The notes below the pieces were generated by a model. That model did no database searches and had not been told where the DNA came from. It worked only from the letters and a program-made list of their open reading frames with translations. The translations under genes were made by a program, and so were the position numbers. Positions 8,115 through 16,821 of a stretch of 64,000 nt of DNA are shown one piece after another (positions within the stretch are counted from its first letter, which is position 1; every line of letters starts with the position of its first letter). This DNA comes from GCA-020343675 sp964462945 (lineage in GTDB: Bacteria; Planctomycetota; Phycisphaerae; Sedimentisphaerales; Anaerobacaceae), in contig CAYWZW010000008.1 in NCBI GenBank assembly GCA_964462945.1, positions 41,321 to 105,320 on the forward strand. The letters run 5' to 3'.

Positions 8115-8897
8115 CTACTGGACGGGGCTGGGTTTGTAGCCTAACTCGCCCCAGACGGCTTTTTGGACGTTGTGCAGGTCCTGGTTGCCGGGCATGTTCG
8201 ACTCGGCGCCGTTGCGGGCGGTGTTCTGCCAGTAGTTGTAGTCCATCTCGGCGACTTTGATCGTGCGCGGGTCCTTCCACTTCCAGTATTCGCTGTGCCC
8301 ATCGGCGAAGGAGAAGTTCGTGCCGTCGCCGTGGCGGGCGGTGATCTGGTCCCACCATCGCTCCTGGTCGTACCAGACGGTCCAGCTCGCCGGGCTGAGG
8401 CGCCCCTCGTCGATAAAGACGGCCCGCTGGCTCGGGTGGCGAATCTGCGTCCTGTTCTTGACGACGTGGCCGGCGGCGCCGGGAATGGCGTCGTAGCCGT
8501 TCATCGCATCGGTGATGGCGTACGTGACGACCTCGCCGCGTATGCCGGTCGGGCACTTGTAGAGCCTGATGTTCGGGCAGTATTGATAAAGCAGGCCGCG
8601 TATGATGCCGTCGATTTGCTGCGGCGGCGTGGCATTCCGGCCGGGCCAATAGACCCAGCACGTGCCGTCTTTGTTTGCGCTGCCGGTGGCGGTGTTGCCG
8701 TTGACGAGCTTGTTGTCGTTGTCGTCGGCGTAAACGTTCCAGGCCAGCGCCATCTGCTTGACGTTGTTCAGGCACGCGGCACGCTTACCCTGCTCCCTCA
8801 CCCGGTTAAGGGCCGGCATCAAAATCGCCAGCAAGATCGCAATGATGGCGATGACGACCAGAAGCTCTATCAGCGTAAATGCTCTTGGCTTTTGCAT
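8115..8897 (-). CDS. Type II secretion-like prepilin with planctomycete C-terminal domain
   Basis: The 260-residue protein starts with a class III signal (RAFTLIELLVVIAIIAIL), cut by a prepilin peptidase before the Phe and methylated there. Glu at mature position 5 is present. After the helix comes a globular domain with Cys and Trp pairs. A conserved C-terminal motif (FSFADGHSEYWKW) is shared by the very numerous planctomycete pseudopilin-like proteins. A GAGGAGA box lies upstream of the start. It is probably anchored in the inner membrane or assembled into a pseudopilus. It stands alone upstream of a MITE-like repeat, without other secretion genes nearby, as is common in this phylum. Confidence 0.9.
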   Translation of the reverse strand: MQKPRAFTLIELLVVIAIIAILLAILMPALNRVREQGKRAACLNNVKQMALAWNVYADDNDNKLVNGNTATGSANKDGTCWVYWPGRNATPPQQIDGIIRGLLYQYCPNIRLYKCPTGIRGEVVTYAITDAMNGYDAIPGAAGHVVKNRTQIRHPSQRAVFIDEGRLSPASWTVWYDQERWWDQITARHGDGTNFSFADGHSEYWKWKDPRTIKVAEMDYNYWQNTARNGAESNMPGNQDLHNVQKAVWGELGYKPSPVQ

Positions 8898-8935
8898 AAC
8901 GGTCTCCTCTATTATACCCGGCTTTCGTTATTTAT

Positions 8936-9141
8936 TAACTCAAACTGACCGATTCTTAGTCCAACGCTACAGCAAGCCGTTCAATATACAGTAACATAAC
9001 CCCATCTGTCATTCCCGCACCTGCTTTCGCAGGTGTAAACTTGTCCCCGCGAAAGCGGGGAGCGGAAATCCACTGATGCGGTTACGGCCCTGGATCCCTG
9101 CTTTCGCAGGGATGACAGCGCGAATCGGTCAGTTTGGGTTA
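8936..9141. repeat. MITE-like element with 20-bp terminal inverted repeats
   Basis: The left end TAACTCAAACTGACCGATTC (8936-8955) and the right end GAATCGGTCAGTTTGGGTTA (9122-9141) are inverted repeats matching at 19 of 20 positions. Inside are further hairpins built on GCACCTGCTTTCGCAGGTG, CCCCGCGAAAGCGGGG and CCCTGCTTTCGCAGGG. No ORF is carried. This looks like a non-autonomous or nested palindromic element of about 206 bp. Confidence 0.65.
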
Positions 9142-9176
9142 TTAAGATGCGCCAAACCGGCCTGTTGTTCCAGCGT

Positions 9177-10568
9177 TTAACCCAATGTCCAGGGTTTTCT
9201 GTACTTATAGTGTAACAACTGATTCGCCTTCTTATTGTTGAGAATTTGTTCGTTTTTCGGGTCCCAGTCGATTCGGGCCTTCGTCGCCAGCGCGATATTC
9301 GCCAGCAGGGCAAACGTCGTCGAGCGGTGCCCCGTTTCCATGTCGCAATTGGTCCGTCCGCGGCTTTTGACACAATCCAGGAAGTTCCGGATGTGCTGGA
9401 CGGTCAGATCGCCGTCGGTTTGCGTGGACTGGGCCGGCTCGATTCGCGGCTTGGGGTCCTGGAATTGCCCGCCCTGTGACGGGACGATATTGAAGCCCTT
9501 GCCCTCGGCGCCGCAATAGAGATTGCCGAGCGTGCCGCGCAGCTCGATTTCGCCTTCGATCAGGGCCTCGCCGCCGCTGGCCTCGTATTGCCCGAAGATC
9601 AGCAAGGCCCCGGAGGGCAGCTCGAAAATCACCTCCATCGTATCCGGGATGGTCCTGTCGTCGTCGATGGCGAACCGTCCGCCGTGCGCCGAGATGGAGA
9701 CGGGCGCCTCCTGGCCCAGAATCCAGCGCATTGCGTCGAGATAGTGCACGCCCCAGTTGCCCACCTGTGAGGAATACGCTTCCCACCAGCGGAATTTATA
9801 CAGGACGAGATTGTCCTTGTAGGGGCGGTTGGCGCGAGGACCGAGCCATAAATCCCAATCGAGGCCCGCCGGCGGAGCCGTATCGGGGCATTTGCCTATG
9901 CCGTCCGGGTACATATTGCTGATGCGATAGGCCCGGCCGACGGTGACCTTGCCGATCTTGCCCGCCTGAATGTCCCCGACGGCCTGCATGTATTGCTTGG
10001 ATGAGCGCCGATGGAGGCCGACCTGCGCGACCCGGTTGTATTTTTTTGCGGCTTCGACCATCTTCCGGCCTTCGACGACGGTGATCGACAGCGGCTTTTC
10101 CACATAGACGTCCTTCTCGGCCTGACAGGCCATAATCGCCATGATGGCGTGCCAGTGGTCGGGCGTCGCAATGACCACCGCATCGATGTCTTTGCGGTCG
10201 AGCAATTGGCGAAAGTCTTTATATCGCGCCACGTTGCCGCCCAACTTCTCCGTCATCTTCGGGACCCTGCCGCCCAGAGCATCCAGGAGCTTCTTGTCCA
10301 CTTTGGAATAATCCCTCATCAGGTAAGGCTCGTACACATCACACAGAGCGGTAACCTCGACGTCATCCTGTTGGAGAAAGCCGTCGAGAAGCTGCGTACC
10401 GCGGTTGCCCACGCCGATAAAGCCCACACGGATTTTCTCATTCGCCCCGCGTGCAGCCCGAGTTCCAGCAGTGCCCATAACGTGCAGGCCCAACGCAATT
10501 GCCGCTGTTGACGCCGTCGAGTTTTTCAGAAATCTACGCCGTGTCGTTCTTTCTTCGTTTGTGCTCAT
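9177..10568 (-). CDS. Gfo/Idh/MocA family oxidoreductase with Tat signal
   Basis: This 463-residue NAD(P)-dependent oxidoreductase carries a Tat signal (TTRRRFLKNSTASTAAIALG). The Rossmann motif VGFIGVGNRGTQ follows, then the family signatures ATPDHWHA and VEKPLS, where the EKP lysine is the catalytic residue. The C-terminal domain has WGVHYLDAMRW and is close to other planctomycete secreted sugar dehydrogenases. GGAGATAG precedes the start. The enzymes of this family act on sugars or inositols, and periplasmic members with a bound cofactor are frequent in this phylum. The precise substrate cannot be read from the sequence. It is separated from its neighbours by repeats on one side and a divergent promoter region on the other. 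Confidence 0.92.
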   Translation of the reverse strand: MSTNEERTTRRRFLKNSTASTAAIALGLHVMGTAGTRAARGANEKIRVGFIGVGNRGTQLLDGFLQQDDVEVTALCDVYEPYLMRDYSKVDKKLLDALGGRVPKMTEKLGGNVARYKDFRQLLDRKDIDAVVIATPDHWHAIMAIMACQAEKDVYVEKPLSITVVEGRKMVEAAKKYNRVAQVGLHRRSSKQYMQAVGDIQAGKIGKVTVGRAYRISNMYPDGIGKCPDTAPPAGLDWDLWLGPRANRPYKDNLVLYKFRWWEAYSSQVGNWGVHYLDAMRWILGQEAPVSISAHGGRFAIDDDRTIPDTMEVIFELPSGALLIFGQYEASGGEALIEGEIELRGTLGNLYCGAEGKGFNIVPSQGGQFQDPKPRIEPAQSTQTDGDLTVQHIRNFLDCVKSRGRTNCDMETGHRSTTFALLANIALATKARIDWDPKNEQILNNKKANQLLHYKYRKPWTLG

Positions 10569-10728
10569 TTGCTATCTCCAAATAGTCTGTCCCGGCCTGA
10601 TGATACTCCTTCAAGCGACAGTTTTTGAAAGACGCCTTGCCACTGGTATTATAAGGCCGAGCGCTGACCGTGAGAAGCCCAATTTTGGGGAATAAAGAAG
10701 TCCGCGCGACCCGCAGTGTCAAAATGGG

Positions 10729-10757
10729 TGGACATATCGAACACGCCGGTCTATAAT
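10729..10757 (+). promoter_or_regulatory. Candidate sigma70-type promoter for the dehydrogenase pair
   Basis: TGGACA (10729-10734) and TATAAT (10752-10757) are separated by 17 bp. The first downstream start is at 10902, so the transcript would have a leader of about 135 bases containing two hairpins. The rest of the 10569-10901 gap shows no gene. Confidence 0.5.
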
Positions 10758-10796
10758 CAGGCCGAATCCTGCGTGCCGCCGGGATGGGACCAGATA

Positions 10797-10840
10797 CCCC
10801 TGCTGTTGCAGGGGCAAGCTTGCCCCCGTGAAAACGGGGG
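10797..10840. repeat. Tandem hairpins in the leader of the alcohol dehydrogenase
   Basis: CCCCTGC/GCAGGGG (10797-10814) and CCCCCGT/ACGGGGG (10823-10840) are two adjacent perfect stems, joined by GCAAGCTTGC. No T-run follows, so they look like REP-type repeats rather than a terminator. Confidence 0.5.
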
Positions 10841-10901
10841 CTGCGAATGTCGCGTGTTTTAGAGGGCGTCTCTTTTTGGCGCTATCCAGCAGAGGAACTG
10901 A

Positions 10902-11933
10902 ATGAAGGCTTTGGTCTATACAAAACCGTATTGTTTCGAGTATTCGGATTTCCCCGATCCGGCGGCCGGCGACGACGATTTGCTGGTCCGCGTCAAGGCG
11001 TGCGGCATTTGCGGCTCCGACGTGCACGGCTTCACGGGCAAGACGGGCAGGAGAATCCCCCCGTTGATTATGGGCCATGAAGCCGCCGGTATCGTCGAGG
11101 ATATGGGCAGGAACGTCGGCGGCTTTGAGAAGGGCGATAGAGTCTGCTTCGATTCGACCGTCTATTGCAACACATGCGAGGCGTGCCGGAAGGGTTTCTA
11201 TAATCGCTGTGATAAGCGGCAGGTGCTGGGCGTTTCCATCCCGGCCTTCAAGAGGCACGGCGCCTTCGCCGAATACGTCGCCGTGCCGTCCTGGATTGTC
11301 TCGAAAATCCCAGACCGGATGTCCTTTGTTCATGCCGCTCTGCTGGAGCCTGCGTCGATAGGCGCACACGCCGCCAGCCGGGCGCCCATATCAGCCAGCG
11401 ATACGGTACTGGTCATGGGAGCCGGGACCATCGGCCTTTTCATTTTGCAGGGGGCCAGGCTCCGAGGCGCTGCCAAAGTCATCGCCGTCGATATTGATGA
11501 ATTTCGGCTCGGCGTGGCCGGGAAATTAGGGGCCGACGCGCTGATCAACCCGCGCAAGCCCGATCTGAAAAAGGCGGTTTTGGAGCTGACAAAAGGCAAA
11601 GGAGCGGATGTGGCTTTGGAGGCCGTCGGATATGCAAAGACTTTCGCCGATGCCGTTTCCGTGACGAAGCTGGGCGGCTGCGTTGTCGCCGTCGGCAATC
11701 TGGAGAAGAAGGCCGAGTTCGACTTGCAGGACCTGGTGGCACGAGAGCTTACGTTTACCGGCTCTTATGCAAGCTCCGGCGAGTTTCGCCAGTGTATAGA
11801 CTTGGTTGCTTCGGGTAGAATCAACGTCGAACCGCTGATCAGCGATGTTCTGCCTTTGGAAGAGGGACCCCGTGCTTTCGAGCGGTTGCTAAAGGCCGAA
11901 GAGAATCTGCTGAAGATCGTTTTGGAGCCTTAA
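10902..11933 (+). CDS. Zinc-dependent alcohol/polyol dehydrogenase (MDR superfamily)
   Basis: The 343-residue protein has the complete medium-chain dehydrogenase layout. Catalytic zinc ligands are Cys37 (GICGSDVHG) with His59 and Glu60 (MGHEAAG). The structural zinc is held by Cys89, 92, 95 and 103. The nucleotide-binding motif GAGTIGL lies near 173-179, followed by an acidic VIAVDID that favours NAD. It resembles sorbitol, galactitol-1-phosphate and threonine-type dehydrogenases. GAGG precedes ATG 10902. An SDR follows 14 bases later, so the pair is probably an operon for stepwise oxidation or reduction of a sugar acid or polyol. The substrate is not determined. Confidence 0.92.
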   Translation: MKALVYTKPYCFEYSDFPDPAAGDDDLLVRVKACGICGSDVHGFTGKTGRRIPPLIMGHEAAGIVEDMGRNVGGFEKGDRVCFDSTVYCNTCEACRKGFYNRCDKRQVLGVSIPAFKRHGAFAEYVAVPSWIVSKIPDRMSFVHAALLEPASIGAHAASRAPISASDTVLVMGAGTIGLFILQGARLRGAAKVIAVDIDEFRLGVAGKLGADALINPRKPDLKKAVLELTKGKGADVALEAVGYAKTFADAVSVTKLGGCVVAVGNLEKKAEFDLQDLVARELTFTGSYASSGEFRQCIDLVASGRINVEPLISDVLPLEEGPRAFERLLKAEENLLKIVLEP

Positions 11934-11947
11934 AGACACAGGAGTCA

Positions 11948-12730
11948 ATGATGCAGGATTTGTTTGACCTTACCGGCAAAGTGGCCATTATCACCGGGAC
12001 CAGCCGGGGCCTGGGCCAGTACTTCGGCAGGGCCCTGGCGAAAGCGGGCGCCGATTTAGTGATTACCAGCCGCAAGCTGTCGAGCCTGTCCGAATTCAAG
12101 AAGGAAATCAGATCTCTGGGTCGCAAGGCGCTGGCCGTTCAGGTGGATGTCCTATCACAGGATGATATTGACAATATGGTCCGCAAGACCATTGAAGAAT
12201 ATGGGAAGATTGACATTCTGGTCAATAATGCCGGCCTGAATATCCGAGGGCCAAGCACCGAATTTTCCTGGGGGGACTGGGACACCGTGATGGACACGAA
12301 TCTCAAAGGCAGCTTTTTCTGCGCTCAGGCGGTCGCTAAAGAGATGATCAAGCGCAGCTACGGCCGGATCATCAACATCGGCTCGTGCACGTGCGTTTTC
12401 GGCATGGAAGGGATTGCCCCTTATGCGGCCAGCCGGGGTGCGATTCTGCTGATGACCAGAAGCCTGGCCGCCGAGTGGGGCAAGTTCGGCGTCACGGTCA
12501 ACGTGCTGGCTCCCGGCTGGTTCAAGACGGCCCAGAATGCCGTGTTGTATGAGAACAAAGAATGGCTGGATTACATCACCGGTCGCATTCCCTTAAAGCG
12601 TCCCGGCCAGCCGCACGACCTCGACGGCGCGGTTGTTTTTCTGGCGTCGGATGCATCCGAATACATTACGGGCCAGATCATTTTAGTCGATGGCGGTTTC
12701 ACCACGGGGGCAACGAAGGCAATAACGTGA
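11948..12730 (+). CDS. Short-chain dehydrogenase/reductase with Tyr-x3-Arg in place of Tyr-x3-Lys
   Basis: A classical SDR of 260 residues. The cofactor loop TGTSRGLGQYF, the NNAGLN motif (93-98) and Ser146 are present, and the C-terminal PGWFKT and DGG motifs are normal. The closest functional relatives by look are gluconate 5-dehydrogenase-type enzymes, which fits the adjacent zinc dehydrogenase. The active-site Tyr159 is followed by Ala-Ala-Ser-Arg163, where nearly all family members have Lys. The codon is cgg, so a single base error is not enough to explain it. The enzyme may be altered or use Arg instead. GGAG lies before ATGATG; either ATG could serve. Confidence 0.9.
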   Translation: MMQDLFDLTGKVAIITGTSRGLGQYFGRALAKAGADLVITSRKLSSLSEFKKEIRSLGRKALAVQVDVLSQDDIDNMVRKTIEEYGKIDILVNNAGLNIRGPSTEFSWGDWDTVMDTNLKGSFFCAQAVAKEMIKRSYGRIINIGSCTCVFGMEGIAPYAASRGAILLMTRSLAAEWGKFGVTVNVLAPGWFKTAQNAVLYENKEWLDYITGRIPLKRPGQPHDLDGAVVFLASDASEYITGQIILVDGGFTTGATKAIT

Positions 12731-12829
12731 GAACATCGGGGAAAGTCTCTGCCGGGCGGGCTGTGGTTGAAATCGGTCTTTGCACAGCTTAGAATTCCCG
12801 GACTGCGATAGACGCGCAAGGAGAAAAAT

Positions 12830-13555
12830 ATGAACGTGAAAGGCATTGTCCTTGCCGGGGGCACAGGCTCGCGGCTGATGCCGTTGACGAAGGTTACAAA
12901 TAAGCATTTGCTCCCGGTAGGGCACAAGCCGATGATTTTCTACCCCATCGAGAAGCTGACGGCCATCGGCATTGAGGAAATCCTGATCGTCACCGGCGTC
13001 GAGCACATGGGCGACGTGGTCAGCCTGCTGGGTTCGGGCAGAGGCTTCGGCTGCCGGTTCACGTACAAGGTCCAGGACCAGGCGGGCGGGATCGCGCAGG
13101 CCCTGGCGCTAGCTGAGAACTTCGCCAACGGTCAGCCTCTGGTTGTCATCCTCGGGGACAATATCTTCCAGGCGAATCTGGCGAGCTACGCCGGCAAGTT
13201 CATCGCCCAGAAGACCGGCGCCCGGATCCTTCTCAAGCAGGTGGAGCACCCGCAGCGATTCGGCGTCGCGGAGCTGTCCGACGGGCAAATTATCGGCATC
13301 GAAGAAAAGCCCGAACGGCCAAAGTCAAATTATGCCGTGACGGGCATATATTTTTATGACGCCTCCGTTTTCGACATCATACGGACGTTGAAGCCGTCGG
13401 GCCGCGGTGAGTTTGAGATTACCCATGTGAATGATGCTTACATTGCAAAAGGCCGGTTGGCGTACGATATCCTCGATGGGTGGTGGACGGACGCCGGAAC
13501 GTTCGAGTCACTGACCAAGGCCAACGAATTGGTCATGAACGAGCCACCCCAGTGA
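12830..13555 (+). CDS. rfbA: Glucose-1-phosphate thymidylyltransferase-like sugar nucleotidyltransferase
   Basis: It transfers a nucleotidyl group from dTTP to glucose-1-phosphate, the first step of dTDP-L-rhamnose synthesis. The signature LAGGTGSRLMPLT and the downstream NKHLLPVGHKPMI are clear, as are the metal-binding GDNIF and the EEKPERPKSNYAVTGIYFYD segment. At 241 residues it is shorter than the enteric RmlA (about 290) and matches the short form lacking the C-terminal allosteric extension. AAGGAG sits before the ATG. The three remaining rhamnose genes follow in order rfbC, rfbD, rfbB, which supports the dTDP-glucose assignment over UDP- or CDP-linked relatives. Confidence 0.92.
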   Translation: MNVKGIVLAGGTGSRLMPLTKVTNKHLLPVGHKPMIFYPIEKLTAIGIEEILIVTGVEHMGDVVSLLGSGRGFGCRFTYKVQDQAGGIAQALALAENFANGQPLVVILGDNIFQANLASYAGKFIAQKTGARILLKQVEHPQRFGVAELSDGQIIGIEEKPERPKSNYAVTGIYFYDASVFDIIRTLKPSGRGEFEITHVNDAYIAKGRLAYDILDGWWTDAGTFESLTKANELVMNEPPQ

Positions 13556-13589
13556 CGACAGCAGCGACCCATGCTATGAGCGGATAAGA

Positions 13590-14150
13590 ATGAATGTAAT
13601 AGAGACAAAGCTGCCGGGAGTGCTGATTCTGGAGCCAGAAGTATTCGGCGACCAGAGGGGATACTTTCTGGAGACCTGGCGCAGCACGCGCTACCAAGAG
13701 GCGGGCATTCGCGGCCCTTTCGTTCAGGACAACATCGCGTTCTCAGGAAAGGGGATCTTGCGGGGCCTGCATTTTCAGTACCCCCAGCCCCAGGGAAAAT
13801 TGGTTCAGGTTTTGTCCGGTGAGGTTGTGGACGTCGCCGTCGATGTGCGCGTAGGTTCGCCGACCTTCGGGCAATGGGTCAGTGAGGTTCTTTCCGAGGC
13901 GAATCACCGGCAGATGTACATTCCTCCCGGCTTCGCTCATGGCTACTGCGTCATAAGCGAGGCGGCGCTTTTCTCGTACAAGTGCACCGATTTTTACAGT
14001 CCGGAGACCGAAATCGGGATCATCTGGAACGACCCCGAGCTGAACATTGAATGGCCGATTACTGAGCCGGGCTTGTCGTCCAAAGATGCGAGCTATCCGA
14101 GACTGAAAGACCTTCCACGCGAGAAGTTGCCGCATTTTGGGAGCCTTTGA
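13590..14150 (+). CDS. rfbC: dTDP-4-dehydrorhamnose 3,5-epimerase
   Basis: The 186-residue length is normal for RmlC. The catalytic His61 is in the conserved GILRGLHFQ, and the cupin strands QGKLVQVLSGEVVDVAVDVR and PPGFAHGYCV are present. The product epimerises C3 and C5 of dTDP-4-keto-6-deoxyglucose in the cytoplasm. The gene starts 34 bases after rfbA, and its stop TGA shares a base with the rfbD start, so the genes are cotranscribed and probably translationally coupled. Confidence 0.95.
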   Translation: MNVIETKLPGVLILEPEVFGDQRGYFLETWRSTRYQEAGIRGPFVQDNIAFSGKGILRGLHFQYPQPQGKLVQVLSGEVVDVAVDVRVGSPTFGQWVSEVLSEANHRQMYIPPGFAHGYCVISEAALFSYKCTDFYSPETEIGIIWNDPELNIEWPITEPGLSSKDASYPRLKDLPREKLPHFGSL

Positions 14151-14998
14151 TGGCAGCGAGTGATACGAGGATCGTGATCCTGGGCGGCCGGGGCATGCTG
14201 GGTTCCGATTTGGCTGTAGCCTGCCGGCAACAGGGGTACGAGCCGATAGTTCTCGATCTGCCGCAGTTCGATATTACCCGAACCGAACACTTAGAGCAGG
14301 CCATTCGCGACGCCGGGCTGATCATCAACTGCGCCGCTTACACGAATGTCGATGGCGCCGAAAGCCAGGCCGAATTAGCTTATCGGGTCAATGCTGAAGC
14401 AGTAGGGCGGCTGGGGGGTCTGGCGAGGGAAGTTGATGCTTATGTCCTGCACGTCAGCACGGATTTCGTTTTTGACGGCCGGTCGGACAAGCCCTACGTC
14501 GAGACCGACCCTCCCAATCCGATAAACACGTACGGCAGGAGCAAACTGGAAGGCGAGCAGCTTCTGGCCCGGAGCGGCTGTAAGCATTGCATCCTCCGCG
14601 TGGAATGGACCTACGGCTCCGCCGGCGTCAACTTCGTCACGAAGCTGATACAGCGAGCCAAGACCGCAAAGGCGCTGAAAGTCGTCGATGACCAGGTTGG
14701 CTCGCCAACCGCGACAACCGAAGTCTCCAAAGTTATTTGCAGGCTGCTGAAGAACCGGCCCGAGGGGATATTCCATTTTGCAAGCGCCGGCTACGTCAGC
14801 CGGTACGAAATGGCAAAATTCATCGTGGCCAAGCTCTCGATGGATATCGACGTGGCGCCCTGCAAGACCGGCGACTATTCAAGCCCTGCGGCAAGGCCCT
14901 TGAACAGCCGCTTCGATTGCAGTAAAATCCAGCGTTTGCTCGGCGAGCCAATTGAGTCCTGGCAGGGGCCGTTGGAACGTTTTTTGAGGCAGTTATGA
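14150..14998 (+). CDS. rfbD: dTDP-4-dehydrorhamnose reductase
   Basis: This 282-residue extended SDR reduces dTDP-4-keto-L-rhamnose to dTDP-L-rhamnose with NAD(P)H. The N-terminal glycine motif (ILGGRGMLGSDL), the NCAAYTNVDGAE segment and the active-site NTYGRSKLEGEQ are typical of RmlD. The ATG at 14150 is used because it overlaps the rfbC stop as TGATG; the preceding TTG only extends the frame. The 3' end overlaps rfbB by four bases. Confidence 0.95.
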   Translation: MAASDTRIVILGGRGMLGSDLAVACRQQGYEPIVLDLPQFDITRTEHLEQAIRDAGLIINCAAYTNVDGAESQAELAYRVNAEAVGRLGGLAREVDAYVLHVSTDFVFDGRSDKPYVETDPPNPINTYGRSKLEGEQLLARSGCKHCILRVEWTYGSAGVNFVTKLIQRAKTAKALKVVDDQVGSPTATTEVSKVICRLLKNRPEGIFHFASAGYVSRYEMAKFIVAKLSMDIDVAPCKTGDYSSPAARPLNSRFDCSKIQRLLGEPIESWQGPLERFLRQL

Positions 14999-16008
14999 GA
15001 AGAATCCTGGTCACAGGCGGTGCCGGATTTATCGGCAGCAATTTTGTTCGCATGGTGCTTTGCGAGCAGCCCGGCTGCTTCGTCGTCAACCTCGACAAGC
15101 TCACCTACGCCGGCAATCTTCAAAACCTCGCCGAATTCCTGGAGCACGAGAACCACAAATTCGTGAAAGGCGATATTTGTGATGGTACCCTCGTGGAACG
15201 AATTATCGACGAATACAACATCGAGGCCATCATCAACTTCGCCGCCGAGAGTCACGTGGATCGCTCCATCACCGGGCCGAAGGTCTTCATAGAGACCAAT
15301 ATTGCCGGCACGCTGACTCTGCTTGAATCGGCCCGCGACAAGAAGCTGGAGCGGTTTATTCAAGTTTCGACCGACGAAGTCTATGGCGCACTCGGCCCGG
15401 AAGGGAAATTCACCGAGCAGACGCCGCTGAGCCCGAACTCGCCGTACTCGGCCAGCAAGGCGGCGGCGGACCATCTGGTCAGGGCGTTCGGGCACACGTG
15501 GGGCGTGAAATACAACATCACCCGGTGTTCGAATAACTACGGCCCCTACCAGTTCCCGGAGAAGCTGATCCCTCTGATGATTAACAACGCCCTTAATGAC
15601 AAGGAGCTGCCCGTCTATGGCGACGGCTTGTACGTGCGTGACTGGCTGTATGTCTATGACCATTGCACGGCGATCTGGCAGGTCCTCGAAAAGGCCCCGC
15701 CCGGCGAGATTTACAACATCGGGGGCTGCAATGAAAAGCCGAATCTGGAAGTCATCGACCTGATTCTGCGCCGGCTGGGCAAGCCGAAATCGCTGATCAG
15801 GCACGTGACCGACAGGCCGGGACACGACCGGCGATACGCCATCGACGCAAGCAAGATAATCCGCGAGCTTGGCTGGAAGCCGTCGGTGAGCTTCGAGGAG
15901 GGCATCAACAAAACGATAGACTGGTACTTACAGAGCCAGGATTGGCTCCGCAACATCGTCTCCGGCGACTACCAGACGTATTACGAATCGATGTACGCAA
16001 ACCGGTAA
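14995..16008 (+). CDS. rfbB: dTDP-glucose 4,6-dehydratase
   Basis: The 337-residue enzyme converts dTDP-glucose into dTDP-4-keto-6-deoxyglucose. The NAD-binding GGAGFIGSNF, the catalytic Thr126-Asp127-Glu128 (STDEVYG) and Tyr151-x3-Lys155 (YSASK) are all intact, as is the substrate-binding NNYGPYQFPEKLIPL. It starts with an ATGA overlap on rfbD, closing the four-gene rhamnose block. In the 57-base gap after it, TAAGAGCA (16015-16022) and TGCTCTTA (16042-16049) can pair, but there is no T-run. Confidence 0.96.
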   Translation: MRRILVTGGAGFIGSNFVRMVLCEQPGCFVVNLDKLTYAGNLQNLAEFLEHENHKFVKGDICDGTLVERIIDEYNIEAIINFAAESHVDRSITGPKVFIETNIAGTLTLLESARDKKLERFIQVSTDEVYGALGPEGKFTEQTPLSPNSPYSASKAAADHLVRAFGHTWGVKYNITRCSNNYGPYQFPEKLIPLMINNALNDKELPVYGDGLYVRDWLYVYDHCTAIWQVLEKAPPGEIYNIGGCNEKPNLEVIDLILRRLGKPKSLIRHVTDRPGHDRRYAIDASKIIRELGWKPSVSFEEGINKTIDWYLQSQDWLRNIVSGDYQTYYESMYANR

Positions 16009-16065
16009 AGAGCATAAGAGCACTTGCAACCTGTGCACTAATGCTCTTACGACTTATATACTTTT

Positions 16066-16743
16066 ATGTCAAGCCTCGTCAAAGGCAAAGCGACAATCTG
16101 TATCGTGAACTACAAGACACTGGATTTCACCCGGCTTTGTCTGCGGAGCATACGCAAGTTTACCAGGTATCCGTATGAGGTCATTGTTGTCGATAATGAT
16201 TCGCGCGATGAGTCTCTGGAATACCTTCAATCTCTCGATTGGATTCGACTCATCGAGCGTCCCACCCAAGCGGACGAACCCGGCGGCGGTTACGCCCACG
16301 CGGCGGCCCCTGACCTCGGACTGGAGAGCTGCCGGACCGAGTTTTTCGTCTCGATGCACTCGGACACCTTTGTCCGCAAAGACGGGTGGCTCAACGAGCT
16401 GATCCGCTATTTCGGCGACGACGAACGAATAGCCTGCGTCGGCTCGGGCAAGGTCGAATTGACGCCGGCCTGGAGAGTCCTGCTGAGAAAGGCAGGCGAT
16501 TTGAAGACGTTCAAACGCAAGCTTCTGCGAAAGCCCGACCCTCTTGGCGAGTTCCGCTATTACAACCGCACGATATGCTGCCTTTACCGAACGGACATTC
16601 TGCGCCGGGAGCAGCTTTCGTTTCTGATGGGCAGGAACCAGGGCCTCACGGGCGGCAAGAAACTCTATTTCGAGCTGGTGGATCGCGGCTACAAGACGGT
16701 TCTCTTGACAAATAGCACAGCGTTAGTACACTGTGCCGGATAG
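16066..16743 (+). CDS. Family 2 glycosyltransferase
   Basis: The 225-residue product has the GT-A fold of GT2 enzymes. The first strand and loop read TICIVNYKTLDFTRLCLRSI, then VIVVDNDSRDES binds the nucleotide. A DxD-like MHSDTFV coordinates the metal. It is shorter than usual for the family and lacks a C-terminal membrane segment. No clear ribosome binding site is seen at ATG 16066. Placed directly after the rhamnose genes, it may add rhamnose or a related sugar to a surface polysaccharide; this is inferred from position alone. Confidence 0.85.
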   Translation: MSSLVKGKATICIVNYKTLDFTRLCLRSIRKFTRYPYEVIVVDNDSRDESLEYLQSLDWIRLIERPTQADEPGGGYAHAAAPDLGLESCRTEFFVSMHSDTFVRKDGWLNELIRYFGDDERIACVGSGKVELTPAWRVLLRKAGDLKTFKRKLLRKPDPLGEFRYYNRTICCLYRTDILRREQLSFLMGRNQGLTGGKKLYFELVDRGYKTVLLTNSTALVHCAG

Positions 16744-16821
16744 TCTATGGTTTGAGCAGGCGTTGCACATCCGTGTACGGCGCCAACCAGACAGCGGGAG
16801 AACAGCTTTGGGAGATTTATT

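Noticed and set aside
16015..16049. Terminator after rfbB
   Set aside because: The TAAGAGCA/TGCTCTTA stem has a 19-base loop and no T-run; it is not a convincing terminator.
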